A stretch of DNA of 64,000 nucleotides from Sandaracinaceae bacterium. Lineage in GTDB: Bacteria; Myxococcota_A; Polyangia; Polyangiales; Sandaracinaceae. The translations under genes were made by a program, and so were the position numbers. Shown here piece after piece: positions 16,347 through 25,400 of the stretch (position 1 is the first letter of the stretch; each line of letters starts with the position of its first letter). Below the pieces are notes generated by a model that saw only the letters and a list, made by a program, of their open reading frames with translations, searched no databases and had not been told where the DNA came from. The stretch covers positions 205,227-269,226 of the forward strand of contig JAVJQK010000035.1 in the NCBI GenBank assembly GCA_040218145.1, read 5' to 3'.

Positions 16347-17947
16347 GCGCGCGACTCGCCTCGGCCGCCGCCGTCGCGGCGCTCGCGCTCGTCCCCTACC
16401 TCCAGACGCTCGAGTTCGGCCCGACCTACGACGATCACCACCACGTCGTCGACAACGCGTTCCTCCAGGACGCCTCCAACGTCGCCCTCCTCTTCTCGGC
16501 CGAGTATCTCTCCCTCGAGATCCCCGACCAGGGCCGCCCCGTGCTCCTCGCGAGCCTCCTGGCCGACCGCGCCCTCTTCGGCGACTCGTTCGCGGGGGCT
16601 CACGCGCAGAGCGCGCTCTGGCACGTCCTCGTGAGCCTGATGGTGCTCTGGCTCGCCTGGCGACTCGGCGCCCCGCCCGCCGTGGCCGCCGGAGGCGCGG
16701 CGCTCTTCGCCCTCCACCCCGCGTGCGTCGAGGCGGTGGCCGGCGTGAGCAACCGCGAGGATCCGCTCGCCGCGTTCTTCGTGCTCGTCGCGCTCTGGGC
16801 GGCCTCACGGCTGGCCCGCGGGAGCTGGACCTGGCTCGCGCTCGTGTTCGTCGCGTTCGCGCTGGCGCTCGGCGCGAAGGAGGTCGCGGTCGTCGCGCCC
16901 GCGCTGTTCGTCCTGCTCGCGGCCGCCGTCCCCGCCGTTCGCCCCTCCCGCGCTCGCGCGGCGGCGCTCGCCGGGGTGGGCGCCGCGGCCATGACCACGT
17001 GGGCGGCGTTTCAGGTCGCGCTCGGCGTCCCTTCGCTCTCCATCGGCGCCGGCGCCGGGCCGCTGACGCCGCTCTCGATCGGGCTCGGGTGGAGCCCCCT
17101 CGCGAGCGCGACGCGCCTCCACGACCTGGGCTGGCAACACGCCGCACCCGTGCTGGCCCATCGGGTCGGCCGGCTCGCCATCGGCTGGCCGCTCTCCGCC
17201 GAGCACGACCTCGACTTCGTGCTCAGCCCGGGCGGGCTGGTGATCGGAGGCGCCGTCCTGCTCGCGCTGGTGGCGGCCGGGCTGCTCCTCTGGCGAGAGC
17301 ACCGCGGGCTCGCCGTCGCGGCGTGGTGGCTCCTCGTGGCCAGCCTCCCCACGCTCGCCTCGCCCTGGCTCCTCAACCCCGTCGCCGACCGCTACCTCTA
17401 CCTGCCCGCGGTGGGCGTGTGCGCGGGGCTGGGCATCGCGCTGGCCGCGCCCCGGGATCCGCGCTGGCCGCGCCTGCTCCTGCTCGGTCTGCTCGCGTTC
17501 TTCGGGGCGCGGGCGATCGAGCGCGCCAGCGTCTGGCGAGACGACGTCACGCTCTTCGACGACGCCGCGCGCAACGCCCCGCGGTCCGCGCGCGCCTGGC
17601 AGAACCTCGGCGCCGCGCACCTCTCCGCCGGCGACACCGAGCGCGCGATCCTGGCCCTCGAACGGGCTCTCGAGCTGGATCCGGCGCGCAAGTCCACGCA
17701 CCTGAACCTCGGCATCGCGCACCTGCGTCGTGGGGATCGGGGCGCGGGGCTGCGCGCGCTCGAGTCGGCGATCGAGGCTCCCACGCTCGCCGGGGAGCGG
17801 CCGCTGCACGACCGGGCGTTCGACGTCTACGCGCGGCAACTCGAGCGGCTCGGGCGTCGCGACACCCTTCGCGCCGCGGTCGCGCGCGAGCTGGCGCGGA
17901 GCCCGGACTCTCTCCCCGCGCGGGCCTGGCAGCTGCGCCTGGAGTGA
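16343..17947 (+). CDS. TMTC-like polytopic membrane protein with C-terminal TPRs
   Basis: GTG 16343 overlaps the epimerase stop; 534 residues. About ten hydrophobic helices are followed, from about residue 405, by TPR-like repeats (ARAWQNLGAAHLSAGDTERAI, then KSTHLNLGIAHLRRGD). The first periplasmic loop carries the acidic pair in TYDDHHHVVDN. Also present are QGRPVLL, ALFALHPACVEAVAGVSNREDPL and NPVADRYLYLPAVG. These are characteristic of TMTC-type proteins, whose eukaryotic members are polyprenyl-phosphate-dependent O-mannosyltransferases. In bacteria the role is largely untested. Here it is the last gene of the coupled radical SAM/glycosyltransferase operon, so it could transfer the finished sugar to a protein or lipid outside the membrane. 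Confidence 0.8.
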   Translation: MSARLASAAAVAALALVPYLQTLEFGPTYDDHHHVVDNAFLQDASNVALLFSAEYLSLEIPDQGRPVLLASLLADRALFGDSFAGAHAQSALWHVLVSLMVLWLAWRLGAPPAVAAGGAALFALHPACVEAVAGVSNREDPLAAFFVLVALWAASRLARGSWTWLALVFVAFALALGAKEVAVVAPALFVLLAAAVPAVRPSRARAAALAGVGAAAMTTWAAFQVALGVPSLSIGAGAGPLTPLSIGLGWSPLASATRLHDLGWQHAAPVLAHRVGRLAIGWPLSAEHDLDFVLSPGGLVIGGAVLLALVAAGLLLWREHRGLAVAAWWLLVASLPTLASPWLLNPVADRYLYLPAVGVCAGLGIALAAPRDPRWPRLLLLGLLAFFGARAIERASVWRDDVTLFDDAARNAPRSARAWQNLGAAHLSAGDTERAILALERALELDPARKSTHLNLGIAHLRRGDRGAGLRALESAIEAPTLAGERPLHDRAFDVYARQLERLGRRDTLRAAVARELARSPDSLPARAWQLRLE

Positions 17948-17966
17948 CGCATCTCGCCGAGCGATC

Positions 17967-17975
17967 TGCTATAGC
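17967..17975 (+). promoter_or_regulatory. Possible extended -10 promoter
   Basis: TGCTATAGC matches an extended -10 (TGN plus TATAxx) 47 bp before the ATG of the GT2 gene at 18023. No convincing -35 lies 16-19 bp upstream. It would give the GT2 gene its own transcript, separate from the preceding operon. Confidence 0.3.
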
Positions 17976-18022
17976 CGTGCGTCGCGTCCGTCGCCCGGCA
18001 TCGCGGCAGTCGTACTCATCGG

Positions 18023-19492
18023 ATGGTCTTCCTTCTCGCCCTCTTCGAGATCGCCCGCGTCCTCCTGCGGGCGCTGCTCGTGGTGCTCAGCTACCACTTC
18101 CTGAGGGCAGCGTGGACCGGACTGCGCGAAGAGGACCCGAAGCTGCCCGAGGCGCCCGACCCGTGGCCGAGCGTCTGCGTCCAGCTGCCTCTCAAGAACG
18201 AGTACTACGTCGCCGAGCGGGTGATCCGCCACGCCGCGCAGCTCCGCTACCCCGGGGGGCGCCTCTCGATCCAGGTCCTCGACGACAGCGACGACCGAAC
18301 GACGGCGCGCGTCGCGCGGGTGGTGGAGGAGCTGCGCGCGCAGGGCGTCGAGATCACCCACCTCCACCGCGAGCGCCCCACGGGCTACAAGGCGGGCGCG
18401 CTGCAGGCGGGGCTCGGCGAGACCGACGCCGACATCATCGCGATCTTCGACGCCGACTGCATGCCGGCCGAAGATTTCCTGCTTCGCACCGTCCCGTTCT
18501 TCCGCGACGCGCGCGTCGGCTGCGTCCAGGTCCGGTGGAGCTTCCTCAACCGCCAGCGCTCTCTCCTGACGCGCGTCCAGGCGATGGTCCTCGACGGCCT
18601 GTTCGCGATCGATCAGTTCGCCCGCGCGGCCAGCCGGCTGCCCATGCAGTTCAACGGCACGAACGGGCTCTGGCGCACCGAGACCATCCGGGCCTCCGGG
18701 GGCTGGCGAGGCGAGATCCTGGCCGAGGACGCCGACCTCTCCTTCCGCGCCCACCTCTCCGGCTGGCGGCTCGTCCATCTCCGCCAGTACGCGGTGCCGA
18801 CGGAGCTCCCCGAGGACATGGCGTCCTTCCGCACGCAGCAGCACCGCTGGTCGCTCGGCAGCGCGCAGCTCCTGCGCTCGCTCGGGTGGCGGATCCTCCG
18901 GAGCGACCTGCCGGCGCGCTCGAAGCTGATGATGTTCATGCACATGGGCCGGCACGCCATCGATCCGCTCATCCTCATGGCGTCCCTGACCTCTCCGTTC
19001 ACGACCCTCTACGGGCTGCCGTTCCTGGTCGACTACACGGTGCCGGTGAACACGGCGCTGTTCGGCCTGGTGGGCGTGGGCTGCTTCTTCTTCTACGGCG
19101 CGGCGCTTCGCTACGTCGGCGCCCCCCTCTCGAACGTGCTCCTCATCCCGCTCATCATCCCGCTCGCCATCGGCCTCTCGCTCGCCTACACGCTCGCGTG
19201 GTTCGAGGGGCTCGTGCGGCTGGGCGGCCCCTTCATCCGGACGCCCAAGGCGGGCTCGCGGGCGGAGTCGGACGGCCCTCGTTATCGGAGCCGCAAGCCG
19301 CTGCTCGCGCTGGCCGAGGTGGTGCTCGGGAGCGGGCACCTCTACTTCACCGCGGAGGCGCTGCTCGAGGGCCTGTACACGGAGGCCGCCTTCTTCGCGA
19401 TGCTCGGCGGCAGCTTCCTCTGGGTGGGGCTCGGGACGCTCTCGAGCCGGGGCGTGGGCCGCGGGGGGCCGACCGCGGAGGAAGCGGGTTGA
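18023..19492 (+). CDS. Processive-type GT2 glycosyltransferase (cellulose synthase-like)
   Basis: The 489-residue integral membrane enzyme has an N-terminal helix at 1-25. A cytosolic GT-A domain carries the canonical residues D87-D88 (LDDSDD), D143-A-D145, E235-D236 (LAEDADLSF) and Q272-x-x-R275-W276 (QQHRWSLG). Four to five hydrophobic segments occupy 310-480. The D,D,D,QxxRW signature is that of cellulose/mannan synthase-like enzymes that polymerise and export beta-glycans or glucosylate lipids. No BcsB or PilZ partner is adjacent. It sits 76 bp after the TMTC-like gene and may belong to the same surface-glycan locus. The following gene begins 2 bp after its stop. Confidence 0.85.
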   Translation: MVFLLALFEIARVLLRALLVVLSYHFLRAAWTGLREEDPKLPEAPDPWPSVCVQLPLKNEYYVAERVIRHAAQLRYPGGRLSIQVLDDSDDRTTARVARVVEELRAQGVEITHLHRERPTGYKAGALQAGLGETDADIIAIFDADCMPAEDFLLRTVPFFRDARVGCVQVRWSFLNRQRSLLTRVQAMVLDGLFAIDQFARAASRLPMQFNGTNGLWRTETIRASGGWRGEILAEDADLSFRAHLSGWRLVHLRQYAVPTELPEDMASFRTQQHRWSLGSAQLLRSLGWRILRSDLPARSKLMMFMHMGRHAIDPLILMASLTSPFTTLYGLPFLVDYTVPVNTALFGLVGVGCFFFYGAALRYVGAPLSNVLLIPLIIPLAIGLSLAYTLAWFEGLVRLGGPFIRTPKAGSRAESDGPRYRSRKPLLALAEVVLGSGHLYFTAEALLEGLYTEAAFFAMLGGSFLWVGLGTLSSRGVGRGGPTAEEAG

Positions 19493-19493
19493 C

Positions 19494-20336
19494 GTGAGCC
19501 CCGGCTTTGGGCACCAAGGGAGCGTGCGCATCACCTCCCTCGTCGTCCTCGCCCTGGCGCTGGCCGCGCTCGCTCCCCTGACCGCGGCGGCCCAGTGCGA
19601 ACCCGAGCCCGAGCCCCCGGACCACCTGCGCGCGGTCGCGCGTCAGAGCTACACGGAGGGCGTCGAGGCGGCGGCGCAGGAGCGATGGATGGAGGCCCGC
19701 GAGGCCTTCCAGCGCGCGTTCGACGTCGCCCCGTTCGCGCAGATCGTCTACAACCTCGCCACCGCGCAGGCCCAGACGGACCGGCTGGTGCAGGCCGCGG
19801 AGAACTACCGCCGCTTCCTCCGGCGATGCCAGAGCGAGCAGATGCCCGAGCTCCGCGCGGACGCGCAGCAGCTCCTGACGACCGTCGCGCCACGCATCGG
19901 GCGGCTCACGCTCCGGGTCAACAATTTCGAGAGCGCCTTCGACCGGCTGACGCTCGACGGTGAGGCGATGCAGGGCGCGATCCTCGGCACCGAGATCCCC
20001 ATCAACCCGGGCCAGCACGAGGTGCGGGTGGTGCGACGCGGCGAGGAGCTCGAGTCGCGGAGCTTCACGGTCGGCGAAGGCGAGAGCGCCCAGGTCGAGC
20101 TGTCGGTGGAGGAGTACGTCGGGCCGTCGCCCGAGGAGCTGGCCGAGGGCGGTGGCGGCGGCACGACGCAGCCCAGCGGCCCCGACGTCGGGCTCATCGT
20201 CGGCATCAGCATCGGCGTCGCGCTCGCGCTCGGCGCCGCCGCGACGGTGCTCGCCATCGTGCTCACGCAGGACTCCGGGGAGCAGCTCCCCGAGGGGACC
20301 TGGGCCCCCGCGCAGGTCCCGCTCGTCTCCTGGTGA
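19494..20336 (+). CDS. TPR/PEGA-like envelope protein with C-terminal helix
   Basis: The protein has 280 residues from GTG 19494, or 270 from GTG 19524, which begins directly at the signal peptide. After the signal peptide (LAPLTAAAQ) comes a tetratricopeptide-like region (SYTEGVEAAAQERWMEAREAF, then AENYRRFLRRC). A PEGA-like beta domain follows (IGRLTLRVNNFES...PINPGQHEVRVVR). One transmembrane helix lies near 235-260 (VGLIVGISIGVALALGAAATV). This TPR-PEGA-TM order recurs in the minus-strand gene at 26432. Anchored in the envelope; function unknown. It starts 2 bp after the GT2 stop, suggesting co-transcription. Confidence 0.7.
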   Translation: MSPGFGHQGSVRITSLVVLALALAALAPLTAAAQCEPEPEPPDHLRAVARQSYTEGVEAAAQERWMEAREAFQRAFDVAPFAQIVYNLATAQAQTDRLVQAAENYRRFLRRCQSEQMPELRADAQQLLTTVAPRIGRLTLRVNNFESAFDRLTLDGEAMQGAILGTEIPINPGQHEVRVVRRGEELESRSFTVGEGESAQVELSVEEYVGPSPEELAEGGGGGTTQPSGPDVGLIVGISIGVALALGAAATVLAIVLTQDSGEQLPEGTWAPAQVPLVSW

Positions 20337-20365
20337 TCGGTGATCGACGATAGCGGGATGCGGCC

Positions 20366-21379
20366 GTGGTGATCGGGCTCGTCGACGACGCGCGCTTCGA
20401 CGCGCACACCGCGCGCGGCGTCCACCCCGAGCGCCCCGAGCGCCTCGCCGCCGCCCGGTCCGGGCTCCGCGGCGCGGTCGACGCGTCTCTGCTGAAGCCC
20501 ATCGCGACCCGCCCGGTCAGCGCGGAGGAGCTCGCGTCCGTGCACCAGTCCGCGTACCTCGACACCCTCCACGCCGCGCTCGCGAGGGGCTGGGGGAGCC
20601 TCGACGCCGACACGTTCCACTCTCCGGGCAGCGAGGAGGCGGCCTGGCACGCGGCGGGCGGCGCGGCCGAGCTGGCGCGCCGCACCATGGAGGGAGAGCT
20701 GACACGCGGCGTGGCGCTGCTGCGCCCGCCCGGCCATCACGCGGAGGCCGACCGGGCGATGGGCTTCTGCATGCTCAACAACGTCGCGCTCGCCGCACGC
20801 GCCGCGCAGGCCGCGGGCGCTCGGCGCGTCGCCATCGTCGACTGGGACGTGCACCACGGCAACGGCACCCAGCACATCTTCGAGTCGGACCCCGACGTCC
20901 TGTTCGTCTCTCTTCACCAGTGGCCGCTCTATCCGGGCACCGGCGCGGCGAACGAGATCGGCGTGGGCGCCGGCGAAGGCGCGACCGCGAACCTCGCCCT
21001 CCCCGCCGGCAGCGGCGACGAGGTCTACGGAGAGGCGTTTCGCGAGGTCGTGTTGCCGCTCCTGCGCCGGCACGCGCCGGACCTCATCCTGGTCTCCGCC
21101 GGCTACGACGCGCACCAGCGCGACCCGCTCGCCTCCATGGAGCTGTCGAGCGACGCCTACGGCGCGATGGCGTCCGCCCTCGTCGAGACCGCCGAGGCTC
21201 TCGGACACGGCCGCGTCCTCTGTCTGCTCGAGGGCGGCTACGACCTCGTCGGCCTCGAGAGCAGCGTCGCCGCGACCGCCAGGGCGCTCCTCGGAACGCA
21301 CACCGCGTTGCCCGAAGGACGCGTCCCGGCCGCCGCGCGCGAGGCGATCGCCGCGGCCAAGCGCGCGACGTCGCGCTGA
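20366..21379 (+). CDS. Histone deacetylase-family hydrolase (AcuC/HDAH-like)
   Basis: The 337-residue protein has the full HDAC fold signature. HPERPERL is near the N-terminus, RPPGHHAE supplies the tandem His, VDWDVHHGNGTQ holds zinc ligands Asp and His, SAGYDAH holds the third zinc ligand, and LLEGGYDL holds the catalytic Tyr. Bacterial members deacetylate acetyl-lysine proteins, acetylpolyamines or similar amides using zinc. GTG 20366 or GTG 20369 is the start. It stands alone between the TPR/PEGA gene and the response-regulator gene. The acetoin-utilisation role of AcuC is not implied; no acetyl-CoA synthetase of the Acs type is adjacent. Confidence 0.9.
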   Translation: MVIGLVDDARFDAHTARGVHPERPERLAAARSGLRGAVDASLLKPIATRPVSAEELASVHQSAYLDTLHAALARGWGSLDADTFHSPGSEEAAWHAAGGAAELARRTMEGELTRGVALLRPPGHHAEADRAMGFCMLNNVALAARAAQAAGARRVAIVDWDVHHGNGTQHIFESDPDVLFVSLHQWPLYPGTGAANEIGVGAGEGATANLALPAGSGDEVYGEAFREVVLPLLRRHAPDLILVSAGYDAHQRDPLASMELSSDAYGAMASALVETAEALGHGRVLCLLEGGYDLVGLESSVAATARALLGTHTALPEGRVPAAAREAIAAAKRATSR

Positions 21380-21466
21380 GGCGGTGGGCGGGCTCGACCG
21401 GACGCCGACGTCGCGGCCGTCTGGGTTCAGAATGTCCAACTTCCGGCCGTTCGCGTGGGTCGACCC

Positions 21467-22498
21467 ATGCGCAACACCGAAGCAACGAGCCGCGCGCCGA
21501 ACGGCGCAGCCCTCCCCGCGCCGCGCGCGACGGTCAGGCCGAGCGGAGACGACGGGCTCGACGCGGGTGCGTCCGAGGCGCCCGCCATCCTCATTGTCGA
21601 CGACGACCCGTGGGCGATCCGGATCCTCCAGCTCGCCCTCGACGCGTACCGGGACGTTCGCTTCGCCACGAGCGCCGCCGAGGCCTCTCGACTGCTCGCC
21701 GAGCGATCTGCGGATCTCATCTTCCTCGACGCGGAGATGCCGGGGGAGAGCGGGTTCGAGTTCTGCGCGCGCCTCCAGCGCGACCCAGTGTTGCGAGCCA
21801 TTCCGGTGATCTTCGTCACCGCGCACGACGACATGGCGTTCGAGCAGCGAGCGCTCGAGAGCGGCGCCTCGGACTTCATCGTCAAGCCGGTCAACGCGCC
21901 GCGCGTACAGCTCAGGGCGCGCCTCCACCTGAAGCTGAAGCAGCAGATGGACAAGCTGCAGGAGATGGCGGCGACCGACTGCCTCACCGGCCTGATGAGC
22001 CGGCGGAGCTTCGACGAGACGCTCGAGCGCGAGCTGGCGAGCGCTCGTCGCGGGGGCCGGCCCCTGTCGCTGCTCTGGCTCGACGTGGACTTCCTCGAGC
22101 ACTTCAACGACTCCTACGGTCACCCCGCGGGCGACGACTGCCTGCGACGGATCGCGGAGGCCCTTCGCGCGGCGTGTCGGCGGCAGACCGACATGGTGGC
22201 GCGTGTCGGTGGGGACGAGTTCGCCGTGCTGCTGCCCGACACTCCGAACGACGGCGCGCGGATCGTCGCGGAGTCGGTGCGCGCGGCCGTCGCTGCGATG
22301 CGGCTCCCGCACCGCCACTCGACGGTAGCGCCTCACGTGACGGTCAGCGTGGGGGTCGCGAGCGTGGGCGACGCCGAGGCTCGCGCGCCCGAGGACGCTC
22401 AGGCGCTGCTCCAGGTGGCCGATGGGGCGCTGTACCTCGCGAAGCAGCGCGGACGGGACCGCGTGGCGGTGGCCCCCGACGAGGGAATTCCGTCGTGA
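21467..22498 (+). CDS. Response regulator with GGDEF diguanylate cyclase domain
   Basis: The protein has 343 residues from ATG 21467; an in-frame GTG at 21455 would add four. The receiver domain (about 40-155) has the acidic pocket D45-D47, phosphoacceptor D88 (LIFLDAEMPG), Thr in FVTAH and K140. The GGDEF domain carries an intact GGDEF at 248-252 and an inhibitory RxxD site (R239-D242) five residues before it. It should therefore make cyclic-di-GMP with product inhibition. Its stop overlaps the GTG of the following hybrid histidine kinase, the likely phosphodonor. Cytoplasmic, PleD/WspR-like in logic. Confidence 0.9.
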   Translation: MRNTEATSRAPNGAALPAPRATVRPSGDDGLDAGASEAPAILIVDDDPWAIRILQLALDAYRDVRFATSAAEASRLLAERSADLIFLDAEMPGESGFEFCARLQRDPVLRAIPVIFVTAHDDMAFEQRALESGASDFIVKPVNAPRVQLRARLHLKLKQQMDKLQEMAATDCLTGLMSRRSFDETLERELASARRGGRPLSLLWLDVDFLEHFNDSYGHPAGDDCLRRIAEALRAACRRQTDMVARVGGDEFAVLLPDTPNDGARIVAESVRAAVAAMRLPHRHSTVAPHVTVSVGVASVGDAEARAPEDAQALLQVADGALYLAKQRGRDRVAVAPDEGIPS

Positions 22499-25400
22499 GC
22501 CCGGACACCTACCGGGAGCTCGTCGAGTCCATGCCGCACCTGGTGTGGACCTGTGACCACGAGGGGCGCTGCGACTACCTCAGCCCACAGTGGGTCGCCT
22601 ACACGGGCGTGCCGGCGCTCGAGCAGCTGGGCTTCGGCTGGCTCGAGCAGCTTCACCCCGACGACGTGGAGTTGACCCAGGAGCGCTGGACGGCCGCCGC
22701 GACGGCCGGGCGGCCTTTCGACACCGAGTTTCGCATCCGACGCCATGACGGCGCGCACCGCTGGTTCAAGACCCGGGCCGTCCCGGAGCTCGACGACGCG
22801 GGCACGATCGTCCGGTGGTTCGGCACCAACACGGACATCCAGGAGCTGAGGGACGCCCAGCATGCCGAGTCCGCGCTCGCGAGCGAGCTCGAGCGGCGCG
22901 TGGCGGAACAGACGCGGGAGCTGCGCGCGGCCAACGATCGGCTCGGCACCCTGGCCATCCAGCTCGAGACCGCGCAGCGGATCACGCGGGTCGGGAGCTG
23001 GGAGATGGACGTCGCGTCCGGAAGGGTGGACTGGTCGGACGAGCTGTATCGCGTGTTCGGGCTTTCCCCGCAGGAAGGCGCGCCGCCCTACGAACAACAG
23101 ACGAGGCTCTTCGCGCCGGAGTCCTGGGACCGCTTGACGGCGTCGGTCCAGCGGAGCGTGGAGACGGGAGAGGGCTACGAGCTGTTCTTGACGGCCATCG
23201 ACGTCGAGGGGCACCGCCGCGCCACCGTCGCGCGCGCCGAGACCCTGCGCGACGCCGAGGGTCGAGTCGCGAAGCTCGTCGGCACCTTCCAGGACATCAG
23301 CGACCGGGAGCGCGCCGCGACGGAGCTGCGGAGGCTCAACGAGCGGTTCCAGCTCGCCGCCGGCGCCGCCCACATCGGCGTGTGGGAGTGGGACCTGGTC
23401 GACGACTCCCTCGTGTGGGACGACACGATGCACCGGATCTACGACACGGACCCGGAGACCTTCGGCGGCGCGTACGATGCCTGGCGGTCGGCCCTTCATC
23501 CGGAGGACCTGGCGGCGGCCGAGCAGCTCTTGCAGGACTCCGTGGCCGGCACGGCGGAGTTCCGGACGATCTTCCGGATCGTCCGCCGTGATGGGGAGGT
23601 CCGCTACATCCGCGCCGAGTCCGACATCGCGCGCGGGGCCGACGGCCGCGCGCTGCGCGTGACCGGGGTCAACTGGGACATCACGGACCAGCGCGTCGCG
23701 GAGATCACCCTTCGGCGCGCCGAGGCGGTGCAGCGCGGCATCCTGGAGGGGGCCGGGCTGTCGATCATCGCGACCGACCCGGAGGGCCGCATCAGCCTCT
23801 TCAACCCGGCCGCGGAGCTGCTGCTCGGATACCGCGCGCAAGAGCTGGTCGGCGTGGCCACCCCCGGCGAGTTCCACGAGGACGAGGAGGTCGAGGCGCG
23901 TCGCCGTGAGCTGGAGGAGGAGCGGGGCGTCGCCGTCTCTCCGTTCGAGGCGTTGGTGAGTGGGTCAGAGTGCGGCGCCCCGGTCGCACGAGAGTGGACC
24001 TACGTGCGCAAGGACGGCAGCCGGGTTCCGGTGTGGCTGGTCGTCAGCACCCTTCGCGACGGAGGGGAAGTGGTCGGCTACCTCGGCGTGGCCGCGGACC
24101 TGACGGATCGCAAGCGGAGTGAAGCCGAGCTCGTCTCGCTCAACCGGCTCCTCGCCCAGCGCTCCAACGACGCGGAGGCAGCCAGCCACGCCAAGAGCAT
24201 GTTCCTGGCGAACATGAGCCACGAGATCCGCACCCCGATCGGCGCGATCACGGGCGTGACGTACCTGCTCGGCCGCACCGCGCTCACCGAGGAGCAGACC
24301 CAGCACGTCGCCACCATCGAGCGGTCCACGCGCTCGCTCCTGGGCCTGGTCAACGACGTCCTCGACCTCTCGAAGATCGAGGCCGGGCAGCTCAGCCTCG
24401 AGGTGGAGTCGTTCCCCCTCCCGGAGGTGCTCGACGACCTCGCGCGGCTCATGGCGGCGTACTCGGCGGACAAGGGCCTCGAGCTGATCATCGAGTGCGA
24501 CCCCGACCTGCCCGAGCAGCTGCTCGCCGACCGCGTCCGGCTGATGCAGATCCTGGTCAACCTCGCCGGGAACGCGATCAAGTTCACCGACCGTGGCTCG
24601 GTCCGGGTCTCCGCTGCGCGGGTCGGCGAGCAGCTCCGCTTCGAGGTCCAGGACACCGGCGTCGGCATGGACGCGGCGCTCTCCGCCCGCATCTTCGAGC
24701 CCTTCACGCAGTCCCGGGGCGCCGCCTCTCGGCCCGGCGGCACCGGCCTCGGCCTCGCCATCGTGCACGAGCTCGTGACCCTCATGGAGGGCGAGATCGG
24801 GATCTCCAGCACGCCCGGTCGAGGGACACGCATCTGGGTGGACGTCCCCCTGCGCGAGGCGCCGGGGGACAGCAGACGGTCGAACGTCGCGGCACGACGC
24901 CTGCTCCTGGCCGTCGCCCACGACGCGCAGCGGAGCGTGCTCGCCGATCACGCGACGGCGCTCGGGCTGGAGGTCACCGTCGCGCGCTCGGGCGGGGCCG
25001 CGCTGGCGGCGCTCGCCCAGGCCGACCGCGCCTTCGACCTGGTGGTGCTCGACTTCGAGCTCGAGGATCACGACGGCCTCGAGACGCTCGAGCGGCTCCT
25101 GCAGCTCCCCGTGACGCGTCCCGCGAGTGTGATCGTCGCGGGCGGCGAGGTGATGCCCGGTCTCCGAGAGGATCCGCGCGCCACGCTCGCGGACGTCTTG
25201 CTGGCGAAGCCGATCACGCCTTCGCTGCTGCACGACGCGCTCGTCCGGGCGTCCGTGGTCCGCAGCGGCTCGGCCCACGTCGCCCCGCTGGAGCCCATCA
25301 GCGCCGCGGTGCAGAGGCTGCCCGGCGTCAGCGTGCTCGTGGCCGACGACAGCGACGTCAACCGAACCATCGCGCGCCGAATCCTGGAGCTCGAGGGCGC

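Noticed and set aside
20920..22490. Upstream extension of the hybrid kinase frame
   Set aside because: It covers the HDAC and GGDEF genes in another frame; the kinase starts at the GTGA junction 22495.
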